Below, piece after piece: positions 22,314 to 33,700 of a stretch of 64,000 nucleotides of DNA (positions are counted from its first letter, which is position 1; the number at the start of each line of letters is the position of its first letter). The position numbers and the translations under genes are program-made. Source of the stretch: Chaetorhynchus papuensis (Eukaryota; Chordata; Aves; Passeriformes; Rhipiduridae); NCBI GenBank assembly GCA_013396525.1, contig VWYX01000254.1:784242-848241 (forward strand), given 5' to 3'. Below the pieces are notes generated by a model. It saw nothing but the letters and a program-made list of their open reading frames with translations, was not told where the DNA came from and did not search any database.

Positions 22314-22412
22314 AATATCCCCATTTTAGAGTGGGGAAACTGAGGCACAGGAGCTTGCTGAGGTCTTGGACCAGGTCCAATGACAGAATGGGAATTAAGG
22401 TTTCTGAGTCAC
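22314..22412 (+). mobile_element. MIR SINE remnant
   Basis: The segment opens with 'atccccattttagagtgggg' and continues AAACTGAGGCACAGGAGCTT. This follows the MIR consensus block CCCCATTTTACAGATGAGGAAACTGAGGCACAGAG closely. Downstream, GCTTGCTGAGGTCTTGGACCAGG and GACAGAATGGGAATTAAGG follow the order of the next MIR block (CTTGCCCAAGGTCACACAGC...AGAGCCGGGATT). This is the clearest MIR copy in the window. It is diverged as expected for an element that stopped moving before modern birds arose. Confidence 0.75.
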
Positions 22413-24029
22413 TGTGGTGCCAAATAAACAGCACAGAGAGTAGCTGATTCAGATGAAAGATGCTTGTCTACTTTATTGATTTGCACAATCATCTGTGACC
22501 CTGATGCTGCAGGACAGATGATGCTATTACTGCCTCATTGTGAGGAGAAATTACAAAGGCTTTGTCAGGCTCATTTTGGTCCGATGCCTTACTCAGGAGC
22601 ATCTGAGCCAGAAGTAATTCATAATTTGTTCCTCCTAGGCAAACCACCATTAAAATCTTTTCTTCTGGCTCTTTCCTGTGAAGAGTTGTGGATATGTAGT
22701 GTATTTCTTAGAAAAGCGTGTTCTGAAGCATTTTCAGAGAATTTAATCCCTTCCACTCCATCTTTAACCTGCTTTCCTAAGGGAACAAGGGCACATACAA
22801 TTGCAGGAGTTATCCACCTACAGTCTCTCTATCTTCCTCTTGACCTTTAATAAGGGTGAGCCTCTCAGTTGATTCCAGCTGCAGCTGACAGAGGGATAGA
22901 GGTCCCAGTACTGCAGTCTTGGGGGTTTTGTGGAACAGGCAGCAGGAGGAAGCCCTTGGGGGATCACCACCAGAGACTCCACCATGACCTTCCCAGGCGT
23001 GGTAGAGAGGGGAGCACCTGAAGTATCAGGGGTGTGTTGCAAAGGAATGTATGAAAATCGAAGGCACACAAGAAAAATAACCAGCAGTGTTTCTGCCCTC
23101 CTGGACTACCTTGTTCCCTCTCTAAACTCTCCTTTTTAGAGGGACCTCTCTGGGAATCATGGACTCCAGTTGCCTGAGGAAGGGTTTGGGGAGTTGCAAG
23201 CCAACCAAAAATGTGCTCTAAGTTTCCAGCCGTCTTACTGAGACTTTGCTGTGTCACATTGGAGAGGTGTGAACGAGGACCAAAACCTGCATGCTCTGAG
23301 CCCTTGGGATTTTCCTTCCCCATGAGGTCATGCTGCAAACCTCTGGGACTCAGTTGGCTTCAACAGAGCCATGGCAGCTTCCTCTGGGTGAGGAAACCTT
23401 CCCTCTCCAGCCCAGAGGGCTCGTGTGACACTGGCTGTTAATTCTTTGGCCGGTCCAGCACTGATGGCAGCTCCTGGGAAGGGGCCAGCTGAAGTAAGAT
23501 AAAGTGACACACCTGCATGGTCCCAAGTAAAGTGCTCTGGTATGCACAAATCTGTCTTATCCCACCTTATGTTCAGCACCATGATCTCCTGGGAGGCACT
23601 GAGGTGTAACCAACCTTTGGAACACACAAGTTATTCACTCCTGGATTGGGGGTGGGCAGTTTTCTGTGGGTCACACACTGGCTTGGTTTAATTTAAAAAC
23701 TAGGAGGGGCAGAGGGAAAGACTCTCAGTTCCAGGATTTTCTTTGAGAAGCATAAGAAGGCAGCTGCCTTTCACTAAGGAAAGCCCCAGCGATGTCTGGA
23801 AGAGCAGGGTGCAGCTGAGATGATCTTTCAGCTCATCCTGTGGTTGCTCCAGCAGGTGCATGGTGCATTACTGGGTGTTGAGAAGTTAATGGCCCCAGAG
23901 AGAAGCTGATATGCCTGCTGAGCAAAGATGCAGTGCTCTTAAATGACTGGCAAGGCAGTGAGATGATGCTTGAATTACACCTACTCGGCCTCCCCTTTTT
24001 TCAATATTTTTTTTTTTACCCAGCTCACT
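22413..24029. other. Noncoding, no gene recognised
   Basis: Open frames of up to 128 codons show no domain or splice support and overlap frames on the opposite strand. The segment ends in a T-rich patch near 24002-24017. I see no regulatory signature beyond generic motifs. Confidence 0.45.
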
Positions 24030-24260
24030 TCCACGGCATGAAAGCCCAAAAAGTGACACTCAGCAGCTATCAACAATTTTAATATGGACTTTTCCGAGGG
24101 AGCCAGAAAAATAAAAGCTTTTTCCAAGGTCATTAGCTGACAATTGCAGCCTGTTTGAAAATTGCTTGCACTCTCTGCTAATTGGTCTACCAGACCTGTT
24201 CATTTGTTAATTTGATGCCATTAGGTAACTGGCACATCTCTGCTGCAGACAGAATAAGAC
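24030..24260. promoter_or_regulatory. TAAT-rich enhancer-like block
   Basis: A nonrepetitive, AT-rich segment is closed in most frames and carries several homeodomain and SOX-like strings: ACAATTTTAATATGG near 24073, GACAATTGCAGCC near 24139, CTAATTGG near 24179, and GTTAATTTGATGCCATTAGG near 24207. Two ACAAT/ATTGT-type cores lie within about 70 bases. The DNA has the look of a conserved noncoding element. This is inference from composition; conservation was not tested. Confidence 0.38.
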
Positions 24261-27200
24261 GAGGACTGAGGGTGCTGTTTTGGTCTTTTTCTTTGGATGT
24301 TTTGAGAGGACCTGATGCAGAGCAAAGGCTCCCTGCCTGCTGTGGGGACCATCCTGAGGGGTGGCAGGACACTGAAGAGACACCCTGAGCTGGGTGTCAC
24401 CCCTGCTGGGTGGTATAAAACCTGGAGTCCAGGTGAAGGGGAATAGGCTGAATGAATAAATTACTTTAGGTTGAGTGAATAGCTCAACATTAAAGCAATT
24501 ATTTTAATTACTTAGATTGGCCCCAAATTGACCTGTTTGGGATTTGCAAAGTGAAAGAAAAAAAGGTGTTTTGGGGTTAAATGGATGCTTTATTTGACCA
24601 AAAATGAGTCCAATAAATAAAAGTGAATGGTTGGACATGCAGAACAGATACTAATACCTGTCATGACCATCTCCCTTCTGACCATACCCTGGGATGAGGA
24701 CTCGGGTCGCAGTCATCACCCTCCACAAGGGTGCCTTGGAATCGGGCTGATTTCCATCTCTCCTGCTGTTTGTGTGAAACATGAATGGGCAGAAGGGTGA
24801 AGAGGCAGATCATCTCTCTCTCTGGGGAGCCAAGCTCAGGAAAGAAACTCCGATTACTCTATGTGGGGATACCCTGCTGTGCCCACCCCTGAAGGTTCCC
24901 TGTAGCTGCATGATTAGGCTATTTTTGGAGGAGAAAGACTTTGAGTTCAACAGGGATGCAATTTGAACTGAGATTAATGCCTGAGATGCTGCACCAGAAG
25001 AGACATCAGCTGTGTCTCTCAATCTGTGAAAGGTGCCAAATGCCCTGAAACTATTTATACATTTAAGAGTACTCAGTAAGTGCAACCCAAACTGTTTCAG
25101 GTTGGCTGAAGCAGGATCTTTTAGCAGCTTCCCTGTATACTTGAAAAAAAAATTGCCTTTTCCCATATCAGCTCTACCTCCTCCAGCCTGTTGCAAACCT
25201 CCTTCATTTGTGCCAAGCAGAAATCCTCAAACTGATTTGACTGGTTGATGGTATCTCTGTGTTAAGGACCTGCTTGTTTTGGAAAATGGCAGCCAGATTT
25301 TCCCTGGTGTAGAGAAGGAAAACAAATTAGCCCAGACAGCGCACAGAGTTGCTGGGTCCTGCCAGGAAAGGGCTCAGCTAAGCTCCCTGAGCTGACCCCA
25401 TGGGTTGGGGAACTTGTGTCCGTGGTCAACTCAGACTTTGTCCCCCACTGTCCAGCAGCTCTGCCTCGCTCTGGTACCAGTCCCTTACTTCTGTGCCCTA
25501 TAAACAGTCTTAGGATCAAGTACTGTGTTGATCATCCCATGGGACTGCTCATAAACCCCCTTGCGTCCTTCACTTTTATCCTTCATCCTGAAGAGACCAG
25601 GAACATCTCAGTCTCAGCAAGACAAAGGATAACAACTTACAAATCTGAATTTAGAACAGTTCTTTTGCTTTTGAATTAGGTAGGAAAATTATTGCTCTTG
25701 TTACAAGGTCGCTCTCGGGTCCTGGCTCTTACTGCCTGGACTTTGCAACTGAACACTGGTGCTCCTTTTACCCCACAGACCTAAGGAAACCCTGGTTTTG
25801 TGTGTGATCTAGGTGTTGGGCACACCTATTGAAGCAGATCCCAGGAGCACCGTGCCAGGGTGCAAAGTGAAGAGGACTCTCAATCCAACCTTGGATCTGC
25901 CCCTGTTTGGAAAGCCGAGAGTGGGGACCTGGTCAAGCACCCCTGGAGAGGGACTTGGCTTTGAGCAGGCAACCTGTGTTTTGGTGAAGCTGGATGAAGG
26001 AAAACAAGCAAAAAGCCTGTGTAATTCTCCCTGGACTGGGGTTTTCACCAGCCCAGCTCCACTGGTCACAAATCACACCTCATTGCGCCTGACAGTCGCA
26101 GCTAGGCTGGAAAAACCTTGTCATCCTGACCCGGCCTCAGGAGCCAGAGGATTTAGTGAGCTCTTCTTTGCTGTGTTTTGAGAATTTCTTAAGAAAACAC
26201 TTTCGTTCTGTGGGTGATTTCACAAGTTGGGAGAAAAGCAGCTGTTGGTGGTTCACAGCTCAGATTTCCCTGAGAAGTGTAAAGTCTCAGCTGGACACCA
26301 CAATGATAGATTTTATAGATTTCCCCCCTTCCTCCACATCCAGCAGGCAGCTAAACCCAACAGTGAGCTACAGTGCATTTCTCTGTGTTTAACTTCTCCT
26401 TGAGATAATCCATTTGCCTCTGTTCTTTGAAAACTTACTGAATAAGCCACTTGTTTCACACTGGTGGGGAAATAACACTTTGGGGGCCCCTTTTATGCCT
26501 GTCTTATGTACAACAGAAGCGTGGAGTTTTATAAAGTCTAATAAATACCCAGCTCTGCCAGATGTTAGCTTTCCCTTTTATTTTTTATTCCTTTTTTTTC
26601 CTTTCCTTCTTTTTATTTTTTATTTTCCTACTAGAAAGGAGGTCGGAATTTGAGTTCCAGACTTTGGCTGGCTGCAAATAAAATGGGACTGTTTCTAAGA
26701 GACATGTTGTGACAGTGTAAATTATCACATTTTAGATGGTGTTAAATATAGAAATGCCACTTAAGAGGGGGTGCATTTTGTTCGGCGTCTGATATTTGTC
26801 TCGTCAAGACATCCTTGTGAGATGATGTCTGTTGGTTATCTTCCCACCTTTCTACTCCATTATTCTTCTCCCTGTGCTGACAATGGTTAATGAAGAAGTT
26901 ACAGCCTTTTTCTGTGTTTCATGGTGCTTGAGAGGTGGGGGCAGGTCACTGTGTGGCTCCAGGGGGCTGACTCCAAATGAGCCTGTGGTGGAGAAATTCC
27001 CACTTGCACTTATCCTCCCCGGGATAAACCTCTGGATTAAAAGCAGGGAGCAGAGGGGGGTGAAAAGGCCACGCTGATACACAGCCCTGTGTCTCCATCC
27101 AGGGCCGAGGGGCTGGAGGGTCCACGGGAAGCAGGAGGAGAGACAGCCCAAGTCAGGAAAACCTGTATGAGGAAGAAAAACATTTCCCTTAGACTGGAAC

Positions 27201-29329
27201 AGGCAGAATTCACTGGAGTGAATGGTTTTGAAGTTTGTTTAGTGATTTTGGCTAAACCTGGCTCATTGATGGCTCTATTTCCTTCTCCCAGTGGAAAAGC
27301 ATGTGTTTGGTCTCATTTATTAAATCAAAAAGTGGCATTTTCTTTATGGTGTGTGCTCTCTGCTGCTCCTCAAGAGTGGTAATTGTGTGGAAACTTTCAT
27401 AGTTTATACCTAAAGGAATCTTAATTTTAATACATACAAAATTATACCTATTTAAGCCTCATTTAGTTAGAAGCAGCGCAGTTTTCCATCAAACACCTCT
27501 CCAAACAGAAACTGGCTTTGCACTTAAAGTGGATTCTCAGTTGTAACTTTATCTTCCCCACCTTGGTCTCAGCTCCATTAAACTTAATCACCATCATATA
27601 CTACTACCTGTTCAGTTAATGAAGAATAGTTTTTTCCAAAGGTAACGTACTATAATTAGAGACTCTATACATCAACAATAGCTTTTTTGCCTTCCACCTT
27701 TTCCCATTTTTAAAACTGGTTCATTCTGTACAGAGTGAAATGCCAGAAATGCTTATGATACAAAAGAATTCTGCTCAGACAATGAGAAAAATAATCACAC
27801 AGGATTACGTGGCCACAGATAAAATTTTGCAAGAGGTTCTTGTCCCTGCCATGGATCATCAGACAGATCTGATAAAACTCTTAAGTAAGCCAGTGTTGCC
27901 CAATAAGTTAATAGCAGTGTTGCTTTTATTCAGAAATGATACCAAGCTGCTTTTAAAGCAGTAATGAGACTTGTGCATGACTGGGCCTCTGGCCAGAAAT
28001 CCCAGCCTGTGGCAGAGAATAGGTCCATCTCTCCATCCACAGCACCCGAGGCTATGCCAGTGGTTCTGAGAAGTAATGGTTCAGGCCAACTGATATAAAG
28101 TGAAATAATATCTTTGGTTATTCACAGTATCTTTTTTTTTTGTCAAAATTGCTATTTTTTTCCCCTATGCACTGAATTAATTTTGTCCTCTCTTCCTTAC
28201 CCCCTAAATTAAAAAATTCTGCATGGAAAATTTCTGATTTGTGCTAGTAAAAATACATTCTTGTGTATGTTCTTACGATGCACATCCAGCTATATAAATA
28301 TAAATGATTTGCAGCTATTCAAAAATAAAGCGGGATTTTCAAAAGCAGTCTAACTACTCCCAGCCTAAACTAGCTGGAGCAAAAGCAGGGAGAGTTTATA
28401 ATTAAATTCACTGGGAGCTGTGCTAGTCCCCTGCTGAGTGCTTTTAAACATTCCTCTCCTTAGAATCTACTGGGAGACAAATATACTGTATTTATAGCCA
28501 TCTTGTTTCAATATAAACATGTCAAACTGTAAATCTCAGACACAGAGATGGGCTCAAGTTGAAAACCTCAAATCCAGATTTCCGACGTTCTCTGTTTCAA
28601 GATCAGCCCCACTGTGGGCTTTGGATTTGAGGATTTGGGACTGGTTTTTCATTTAGGTCCAACTTCCCTCCTCACATTCGGAGAGGATTGGCTCTCACAC
28701 CCCATGTCCCACTGCACTCCAGTTAAACTTCATGAACTGGGTTAGCTCCTGATTTCTCTCAGCTCCAAGGTGCTTTCCTGGAGTCAAACACCCACTGTGT
28801 TTCAGCACCTCTGTCCCTGACAACCTTGCTCCCCTTCAGAAGATGATTATGCATTTCCTCTATCGCGGGAGCAATGTGTACCTGTCTTTGGTTTCCCTTT
28901 TTTGTTGTGTGTGTCCCTGTGTTTTTCTTTCCATGCCCTGTGCTGAAGAGAGCCTAATAATACAACAGCAACAACAAAAATAGCATCGTGGCTATTATTA
29001 TCCTTGCACAGGTTTCTCACTGGGAACAGATCCATCTGTGAAACGTCCGTGCGCTGCAGGACAGGCTCCTGCCTCCTTGGGCTCCTCTGGTGGGAGGCAC
29101 AGGTTGGAGAAACACGGCAAACTTTGGCTAATTTGGGAAAAGACAGCAGCTATTGGTGTGTTGATGATCCCAAGCTTGTTTAAGCAGTAGATCTGAGGGA
29201 GAGAGGGGGGGAAAGGAAAATGTTTCCATAACGACTGGCACATGAATGCTGTTTTGTTCCTGTGAGGTGCTGGTGTGTGCTCGCGTCTCCGGAAAAGGTG
29301 TGCTCGCTCTGCAGATGTTCTCTCGGAGC
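24261..29329. other. Noncoding with weaker regulatory-like patches
   Basis: No gene is supported. A polypyrimidine T-rich tract runs over about 26575-26634. The segments 26650-26830 and 28240-28530 are nonrepetitive and AT-rich, with motifs such as GTAAATTATCACA and TTATAATTAAATTCA. They may be further regulatory elements, with less support than the separately listed blocks. A 74-codon plus frame at 27740-27964 has a protein-like composition but no splice sites at its ends and no recognised family. Confidence 0.42.
26575..26634. repeat. T-rich polypyrimidine tract
   Basis: Sixty bases consist almost entirely of T and C with a few A, built from TTTTATT and TTCCTT units. It yields a Phe/Leu/Pro-rich peptide in the plus frame at 26414-26653, which is not considered a gene. 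Confidence 0.8.
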
Positions 29330-29720
29330 GGGAGATGTCCTAATAAGCAGGTACATTGTTCCCCATGTTTAATCATGAACGGCAGTGAATGGATGCTTCA
29401 ATTCTCCTGACCCTTTTTTCCTTCCCTCTTGACCTTTTCCTTTCCTAGCCTGTCACAAATGAGGAATGATTATTAACCGAAATAAAAATTAAAAAGAAAA
29501 AAAGAAAAAGTAAGGAGATTAGGCTTGGGGGAGAAGGGGGACTCGGGAACATAAAGGAGAGTGGAAGTGTGTTACGTTGTATTTGTTTTCTCTGCTGCCA
29601 TTTTATTGCTTTTCTGGGAGCGCTGCCAGAAAAATGGCGAGCAGCACTTTAATTAAAGAAGGCTCTGTGTGCGCTCCAGCTGTTCCTCATGTGACCAGCC
29701 TGTCTATGGGTAAAGCAAAG
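29330..29720. promoter_or_regulatory. Enhancer-like block
   Basis: Nonrepetitive sequence with homeobox-type strings: CCTAATAAGC near 29339, GTTTAATCATGAACG near 29367, GATTATTAACC near 29467, and CACTTTAATTAAAG near 29646. A purine-rich AAAAAGAAAAAAAG patch lies near 29490, and AAAATGGCGAGC, containing the YY1-type core ATGGC, lies near 29631. A CpG-denser segment follows at about 29760-29870. The arrangement suggests a conserved enhancer or a weak promoter. Function is inferred only from motif content. Confidence 0.35.
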
Positions 29721-30148
29721 GATGCTCCCGCCAGCCTGCCCCAATCAATGCTAACCTCATTCCCGACCGCACGCTGCCGAGAGTCGGTGTAAACCTGCGG
29801 CCTTTGGGGCTCTGTCTGCGAGCCAGACGCTCGGCGCCCCGTCCCGCTCCTGGTGTCCTCACGGATCTGAAGGCAGAGTCTGGCAGCGGCATTGCTGGGG
29901 GTGCAGGAGTGCATGGAGGGAGCTGGAGCTACACTAAAAGCATTTTCTCTGCCTGCAGCAATAGGCCTTACCCATAAACAGACTGTGCTGCCTGCAAGGA
30001 AGGGCAGTTTGGGGTTGGTGGCAGAAGGCTGGGCTCCCACTGAAGTTTCTGGGAAAGCAGAAATTGGCTGTGAATGAATATGACTAATTTTTCAGCTGTC
30101 CCCTGGATCTGAGATGCCCTAAGCTCAGGGAAGACTACTGCATTTCTT

Positions 30149-30166
30149 TATATACACGTGTATATA
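30149..30166. other. 18-bp perfect palindrome with E-box
   Basis: TATATACACGTGTATATA is its own reverse complement, centred on CACGTG, the E-box bound by bHLH-leucine zipper factors such as MYC/MAX, USF and CLOCK/BMAL1. It lies in AT-rich noncoding DNA between two enhancer-like blocks. It could equally be a chance product of TA-rich sequence. Confidence 0.85.
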
Positions 30167-30499
30167 TTGTATTTTTCTGCATTTGGAAGAAAAACAAGTT
30201 CAGATGAAAAAGAAGAGTCCACCTCTGCTAATGCCCCTAAACTGAAAAACCAAACTGCACATCTGGAAGGTGCTCTATGAATTCATCAGCAATGTTAGAA
30301 AAATGCTAACAAAGCAAAGCTGCATAATGGGATGGAAATTTTTGTGATGACCCAATGAGAAAACTGACATAGCATCATATAGCTTATACATACTAAAGTT
30401 TTGTTTCTTGTGAAACCAAGCTCTGAACCTAGTTTTTTTATGGAAGAAATATGTACTGTGGTGATTTAGGCTATATAATTCCTTAAGACAATAGGTTGG

Positions 30500-30765
30500 A
30501 CTTATTTTTGCTACAGGGCCCCTTTGCAGCCCTCTGCCAGTGTGGAGGGCACGAAGATGAATGTGATGTTGTTTGTGCCCACTGTAAGGCCATTCTCCAG
30601 TGCCAGACAGGCGTAAAGGGGCCTCTCTGTAAGCGAGAGCTTCATAAAACCCTGTGTAATAAAACCCCTTGCTTTTGTTGCAGCAGCTCAGTGGCATTAC
30701 TGCCATTGCAAATGTCACTTCTGACGTGTGCTAATTTAGGTGCGACGTGAAACGTCCAAGTGTAA
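30500..30765. promoter_or_regulatory. Candidate conserved noncoding element
   Basis: A nonrepetitive block of about 265 bases is open on both strands at once (plus 30496-30750, minus 30275-30718) with no preference for either, which argues against coding. The plus frame gives a cysteine-rich peptide with CQCGG and CAHC strings, but spacing and flanks fit no zinc-finger or EGF pattern I know. It contains CTTTTGTTGCAGCAGCTC, with a SOX-type core, and GCATTACTGCCATTGCAAATG, with a second ATTG core and an octamer-like half site. It is read as regulatory DNA with a smaller chance of being an unrecognised exon. Confidence 0.3.
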
Positions 30766-33700
30766 CCTGAAGTGTCCCACAACTGAAGGGTTTTATTGTT
30801 CTTTCACACACCTCACCTACCAGTAACATGAAGCTGCTTCCTCCCACAGTGGTGAAAAGCTGAGCCTCCCGTACTGACCTGCACGAGACCTTTTTTTGGG
30901 AGCTTTCCAACCCTTTTCCTTTCATAGCCTGAGAATTGCTCCTTCTGTATTCGTCTGTCTCCCACACACCGAGGTCTATTCACACGGTTTATGGCAGTGG
31001 AGGTGAATTGATATAATACATCGAGGAGATTCGAGACAAAACTATTGTGTGTCTGAAAGTCAACTTCAGAGCAGTGGGGACAGGCTGGGCTTCCTCCCCT
31101 TTCTAGCAAAAAGGGGGAAACACTGGCAAAACCTGATAAAGGAGAGATGTTATCTGGGTGTGGCAGAAAGCATTAGATGGAGTATTGGTCTTCAGGTGGG
31201 AGGTTGGAGATCTACCTTGCGTCCTTTGTCCAGCCTTAATGTGTTTGCAGAAGGCCTCAGGGGATCTGAACAGCTGTTGATGCATGTTGACAATATTTTA
31301 TAGAAGGGTCATCTCAGTCTGTCCTGGCAGAGAAGCCGTGTTGCCAGCTGTGGGTAGTTTCTGAGCAGTAGCTCGATGAAGGCTCTTGTGCAATGCTTTC
31401 TTTGTGTGTTTACTGTGAAACCCAAAGGATGCTCTGGGCCCTCTCTTTGCACACCTACCGGCTTGTCAATGTTAGATTTTGGGTTCCACTGATTACAGCA
31501 GTGAGTTTTCCTCAGATATAGAAATACTTGTGGAAATACATGCTCTTAGTGTCCCCAAGTCTGGTCATGGTCATCTCCCCTGCTTGTGAGCTGGCTGCAC
31601 ACCCTGCTCTTGTCTGGAAGTCTGAGGAGTGCAGGGCCTTTTTCTTTCACACTCAACTGCTGTTCTCCTTTCAGTGACCCTGCCTGTTTGTTTGCAGCCC
31701 AGCTCATTTCTCTGAGGTGATTTATCAGTCTTCTGTAGTCCAGTTTCTCTTTGGGTGATGTCTTTATGGGACTCTTTCATTTATCTGGTGCTGCCTTTCA
31801 CCTAAATACCAGATTGTTTCCTCCATCCATGCAAGTTTCTTTTTACAAGAAAACTCATATTTTCCTTTGCCTGGACTTTATTTTTTGGCTTCCTAGGCAG
31901 TTTACCTTCTCTTCATGTACATTTGAGTGAACCTTGTTTTTCCTGGCTGCTTTGAAATACAGGCTCAGAAGCAGCAACAACTTCATAATCTAAAAATGGT
32001 CTGGGCAGAGTTGTTGCTTATACAGGAAGCCCTTTGCTGTTCTGTGCATCAGGTGCTGGGGAACAATATGACAGAGACTCTCATCTTGTACAGTGACATG
32101 GGTTCCTTATTAACAGAATTATTTCCAAAATGTGTCTGGAGAAGGCATTTGTTCTGCCCTGCTCTACTTCTAATGCTTCTCACAAGTTTTTTCCATTCTG
32201 CAACTCACCCAATTAGAAGCAGGTTAATATGTCTTTTGGCAGTATTTATTTATTTATTTTTGGTACAGGTCTGTGTTGATTTGCTGGAGGTAGTGGTTGC
32301 TGGTCACTCTAAGGGCACAGCTTTTACTGTCATTCTGTTTTGGTCTAGCAGGCAGCCCCGTTAGAGCTAAGGCAAACTACCCTGCACAGGAAACAAACTT
32401 GGTTTTTGGACTTGTAAATCAATTTTCCACATCTGGATGGCTTTTTCTGGTGGAAACATGGGTGTTGTAGGAAGTTAGATAAATAAGTTTAATTCCAACA
32501 CAAGGTCAGGATGCAGCCAAGGTACGTACCCAGCTTGGCAGCTCTAGCACTCTCTGTCCTGCTAAAATAACGAGGAGGGAGAGTCCTTGAGACTGAGAGA
32601 GGGAAAGAAGAAGGGCATTTGGGGTGGGGAAAAAAAATTGTAGGCAGAGGTGACCCAAATTCATATTTGCTTGTCTGACTGATGACTTTGAAAGTGCTTC
32701 CAGGCAGGATCATGGCTGAGAGCACGTCTGCATCAGACAAACAGGGCTCACCAGGTGCCTTTGAGCAGGATGACAGGCCTGTTTGGCACAGGGCTGCACA
32801 GCAACATTAGCCTGGTCCTGGAAGTGAGATAGATGGGTCATGCTCAGGGCCAGGAGCTGCTCAGTAGGAAAAATGCTCTGCCTGGTGCAGTTCTGCACTG
32901 CAGTGCTGGCTGGTTCGTTCCTGTGAGGAGCAGGGATCCACAGTGTAGCCCTTGTGACCATCCCCAGTGATCCTCCAGATCAATTCCTGCCACTGTGGGT
33001 CCCACAGAAACCAAACTGACAATGTCTGATGGTGGGTGTGTGGAGCAGGAAGCAGCTGGGTTGGCCATGCCAAAACAGAACCAACAGCTACCTCTGGCCT
33101 TCCTGGCCCCAAAATGAGAGACAGCCACTGGCCAATCCTGAGCTTACGCAGCTTGGCAAGATCAAAATCGGGTCTACTGCCAACCCTAAAAAAATCAGTT
33201 TAGAGCTTGGTCTCTGCTCAATTCTGTGTGCACTTAAGAATGCCTGATGTTGTGGTACTAACACACTGTGCATCGTAAATATGAGCATCAGTGTTTTGGA
33301 CACAGCCTAAAGCAGTGTCAGAATGATTTCCTGCCCAGGAACGACAGTGCTGCAAGTGTGGTGACTCATGGGTCTCCATGCCCAGCACACCATCAAAGCC
33401 CATAAAATGTTACTTTAGCTGTAGGACAATAACACCTTTCTCAAGCAGCACAAGGCAGCTGGCTGGATTCCCATGCAGGAACTTTCTTGGATATTTGGGA
33501 GCTGCTAACAGGATACAGGATTTTTGCCTCTCCATGCTTTTGAGTGCAGTGCAGATGGGTATGGCCGCAGTTTCTGCTGTGATACCACAGTGGGCTCCAG
33601 GAAGCTGCACTAGGACCAGAGAAATGGGGAACAGCATTGTGTTCAGGATGAAGTGCTTTAGGGAGTGAATGGAACTGATAAAATACAAGGTGCCTTAAAG

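Noticed and set aside
30275..30718. 147-codon minus frame
   Set aside because: The composition is that of random DNA and no family is recognised. The plus strand is also open over part of it.
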